Source: Maribellus sediminis (lineage in GTDB: Bacteria; Bacteroidota; Bacteroidia; Bacteroidales; Prolixibacteraceae). Taken from it: a stretch of 64,000 nt of DNA. The position numbers were made by a program, and so were the translations under genes. Location: positions 124,001-188,000 of the forward strand of contig NZ_WXUB01000004.1 in NCBI RefSeq assembly GCF_011799805.1, written 5' to 3'. Numbering within the stretch: position 1 is the stretch's first letter; each line of letters opens with the position of its first letter. This document shows, piece by piece, positions 62,730-64,000 of this stretch. The notes beneath the pieces were generated by a model, which saw only the letters and a list, made by a program, of their open reading frames with translations, did not search any database and was not told the origin of the DNA.

Positions 62730-63410
62730 TCAGTAGAGTTTTTTTAGTTTTTCAATAAGCAGAAGATTAAACAAAATCATGCTAAACGCATACGCAAAAT
62801 CTTCAACCGGTATAGTAAAAATACGAAATCCAAGGTTATGATCATTGTTATACCAAACTACTTCTCCATTTATAAATGAGCCTGTGAGAATACCATTTAC
62901 GATAAGAAATGGGATAAGAATGACTAAAAAAGTGAGGTAAAAAGACCTTAAAGCGCGCGAACGGATCCACAACGCAATACTCAAAACGACGGCCAGTTTG
63001 GTGAAGATATAGAAGGTGTAACTTCTTTCGGTATTCAGGAGAAGTAATACTAAACTCATCGCAATTAAAAGCGTGGTGAGTGTGTTATTGAATTTGCGAC
63101 TTAATTTTACCTGCGGGAAATATTCAAGAATTGATTCGTGCAGAAAGATGCTGGCGTAAGGAACAACGATAAAAAACAGCACTTCTTCGATTGGTAAATG
63201 AAAAAGGTAAACGCCCGACAGGTAGTCAGGATTAAATCCCCAATAATTCATTTTAGTAAAATACACATCCACGGCAATGTAAAGTGCAGCTACGGCAAAG
63301 ATGGATGGCCAGACATATTTCCACGATTTATAAAACTGAAGCCGCTTATCGAAACTCAGTGACAAGGGAACAATTCCGGTAATCAGTAAAAGCAGGAAAT
63401 ATAGCGACAT
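62730..63410 (-). CDS. crtY: CrtYcd-type lycopene cyclase
   Basis: This 226-residue integral membrane protein has two tandem halves, each with the cyclase motif (LPIEEVLFF near residue 70-80 and IPVEDFAYAF near 196-206). It corresponds to a fused CrtYc-CrtYd, the type used in Actinobacteria and Bacteroidota. It makes beta ends from lycopene-type psi ends. It starts directly after the crtZ stop. Confidence 0.85.
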   Translation of the reverse strand: MSLYFLLLLITGIVPLSLSFDKRLQFYKSWKYVWPSIFAVAALYIAVDVYFTKMNYWGFNPDYLSGVYLFHLPIEEVLFFIVVPYASIFLHESILEYFPQVKLSRKFNNTLTTLLIAMSLVLLLLNTERSYTFYIFTKLAVVLSIALWIRSRALRSFYLTFLVILIPFLIVNGILTGSFINGEVVWYNNDHNLGFRIFTIPVEDFAYAFSMILFNLLLIEKLKKLY

Positions 63411-63890
63411 TTATTTCTTTAAAAATCGAGGTTGAAAAATAAGCAAACCATAGTTATTGAAATCCTTCACATTTTTGCCACGGTGATGTGCCAGGTGAGC
63501 CTTGATAACGGCTTGCAGGTATTTGCTTTTCGGATGGGTGAGAAAAGGTATTTTCAGCCGCTGGTGGATCATTACATCATGAATGGTGAAGTAAGTCAAC
63601 CCATACAGTGAAATCCCAATTCCGACAGCTATTAGCTCCGAAATTGAAGAATACAACCCGAGCACTAAAAGAACGATGGCAGGAATCGCGTAAACCAGGA
63701 AAAAGTAATCATTCTTTTCAAATCCCGGATTGTACAGTTCGGTTTGCGATGCATTTTTCTTGTGATCGTTTACATGATGATCGGCATGCCATTTCCACAA
63801 AAAACCATGCATGACGAATTTGTGATTTGACCATGCAACAAATTCCATGAAGGCAAAAGACACGATAACCAGTATGATATTTACAATCAT
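63411..63890 (-). CDS. crtZ: Beta-carotene hydroxylase (CrtZ family)
   Basis: This 159-residue membrane di-iron hydroxylase has the histidine boxes HKFVMH, HADHH, HDVMIHQRL and HLAHH. It adds 3-hydroxyl groups to beta rings. The ATG overlaps the stop of the preceding gene (ATGA), showing tight coupling with idi. Confidence 0.87.
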   Translation of the reverse strand: MIVNIILVIVSFAFMEFVAWSNHKFVMHGFLWKWHADHHVNDHKKNASQTELYNPGFEKNDYFFLVYAIPAIVLLVLGLYSSISELIAVGIGISLYGLTYFTIHDVMIHQRLKIPFLTHPKSKYLQAVIKAHLAHHRGKNVKDFNNYGLLIFQPRFLKK

Positions 63891-64000
63891 TTATTTAAAT
63901 GTTGATGTACTCTATTTACAATCTTAAGGAACCAAACGGTGTAATATTCAGGGTGCTTGATAATGTCCTTTTTAAGCTCATCGTAAGTTACATATTTCCA
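63887..64000 (-). CDS. idi: Isopentenyl-diphosphate isomerase (type I), C-terminal part only
   Basis: The visible 37 residues include YDELKKDIIKHPEYYTVWF, which matches the C-terminal end of type I isopentenyl-diphosphate isomerases (a Nudix-related enzyme supplying dimethylallyl diphosphate). The frame continues past the right edge, and its stop overlaps crtZ. The identification rests on a short segment but is helped by the carotenoid context. Confidence 0.72.
   Translation of the reverse strand, partial: WKYVTYDELKKDIIKHPEYYTVWFLKIVNRVHQHLNK

Overview
The window reads as chromosome of a Bacteroidota bacterium, probably a marine or sediment member of the Marinilabiliales/Prolixibacteraceae type (inference). 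Supporting signs are a type IX secretion sorting domain at the end of one beta-galactosidase, many lipoproteins and secreted glycosidases plus a sulfatase, weak or absent Shine-Dalgarno sequences with a TAnnTTTG-type promoter element, ferredoxin-dependent 2-oxoacid metabolism, and a saproxanthin/flexixanthin-like carotenoid locus.

Region 1 (1-9.4 kb) is aromatic and 2-oxoacid metabolism: a phenylacetate-CoA ligase, a double-ACT regulator, prephenate dehydratase, flavodoxin, an aminotransferase and a Crp-like regulator, then a four-subunit 2-oxoacid:ferredoxin oxidoreductase. Three exact-length 182-bp tandem repeats and a 14-bp minisatellite lie between these genes, and a palindromic MITE-like element sits near the left end.

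Region 2 (9.6-34.5 kb) starts and ends with large GH2 beta-galactosidases. Between them, mostly on the minus strand, is a long run of exported proteins: hydrolases, beta-lactamase-fold serine hydrolases, outer-membrane barrels, small lipoproteins, methyltransferases, an amidohydrolase, and a membrane-anchored AraC-type regulator. Two promoters here align without gaps over about 105 bp and carry direct repeats 20 bp apart, so this regulator may control both.

Region 3 (34.8-41.2 kb) is the most striking. AT-rich defence genes, a nuclease-NACHT ATPase and a HamA/HamB Hachiman pair, lie in two units that have the architecture of integron gene cassettes. The first bases of each unit are complementary to the start of the palindromic site at that unit's own 3' end. 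No integrase is visible.

Region 4 (41.3-55.2 kb) is polysaccharide utilisation (GH43-like, sulfatase, GH3, an unassigned 822-aa lipoprotein) mixed with small accessory genes and a possible lysozyme-inhibitor lipoprotein. Region 5 (55.4-64 kb) is PEP carboxylase and a tightly packed carotenoid operon: idi (cut by the window end), crtZ, a CrtYcd-type cyclase, cruF-like hydratase, acyltransferase, glycosyltransferase, a TPR protein and a CrtI/CrtD desaturase. It predicts a hydroxylated, possibly glycosylated and acylated monocyclic carotenoid.
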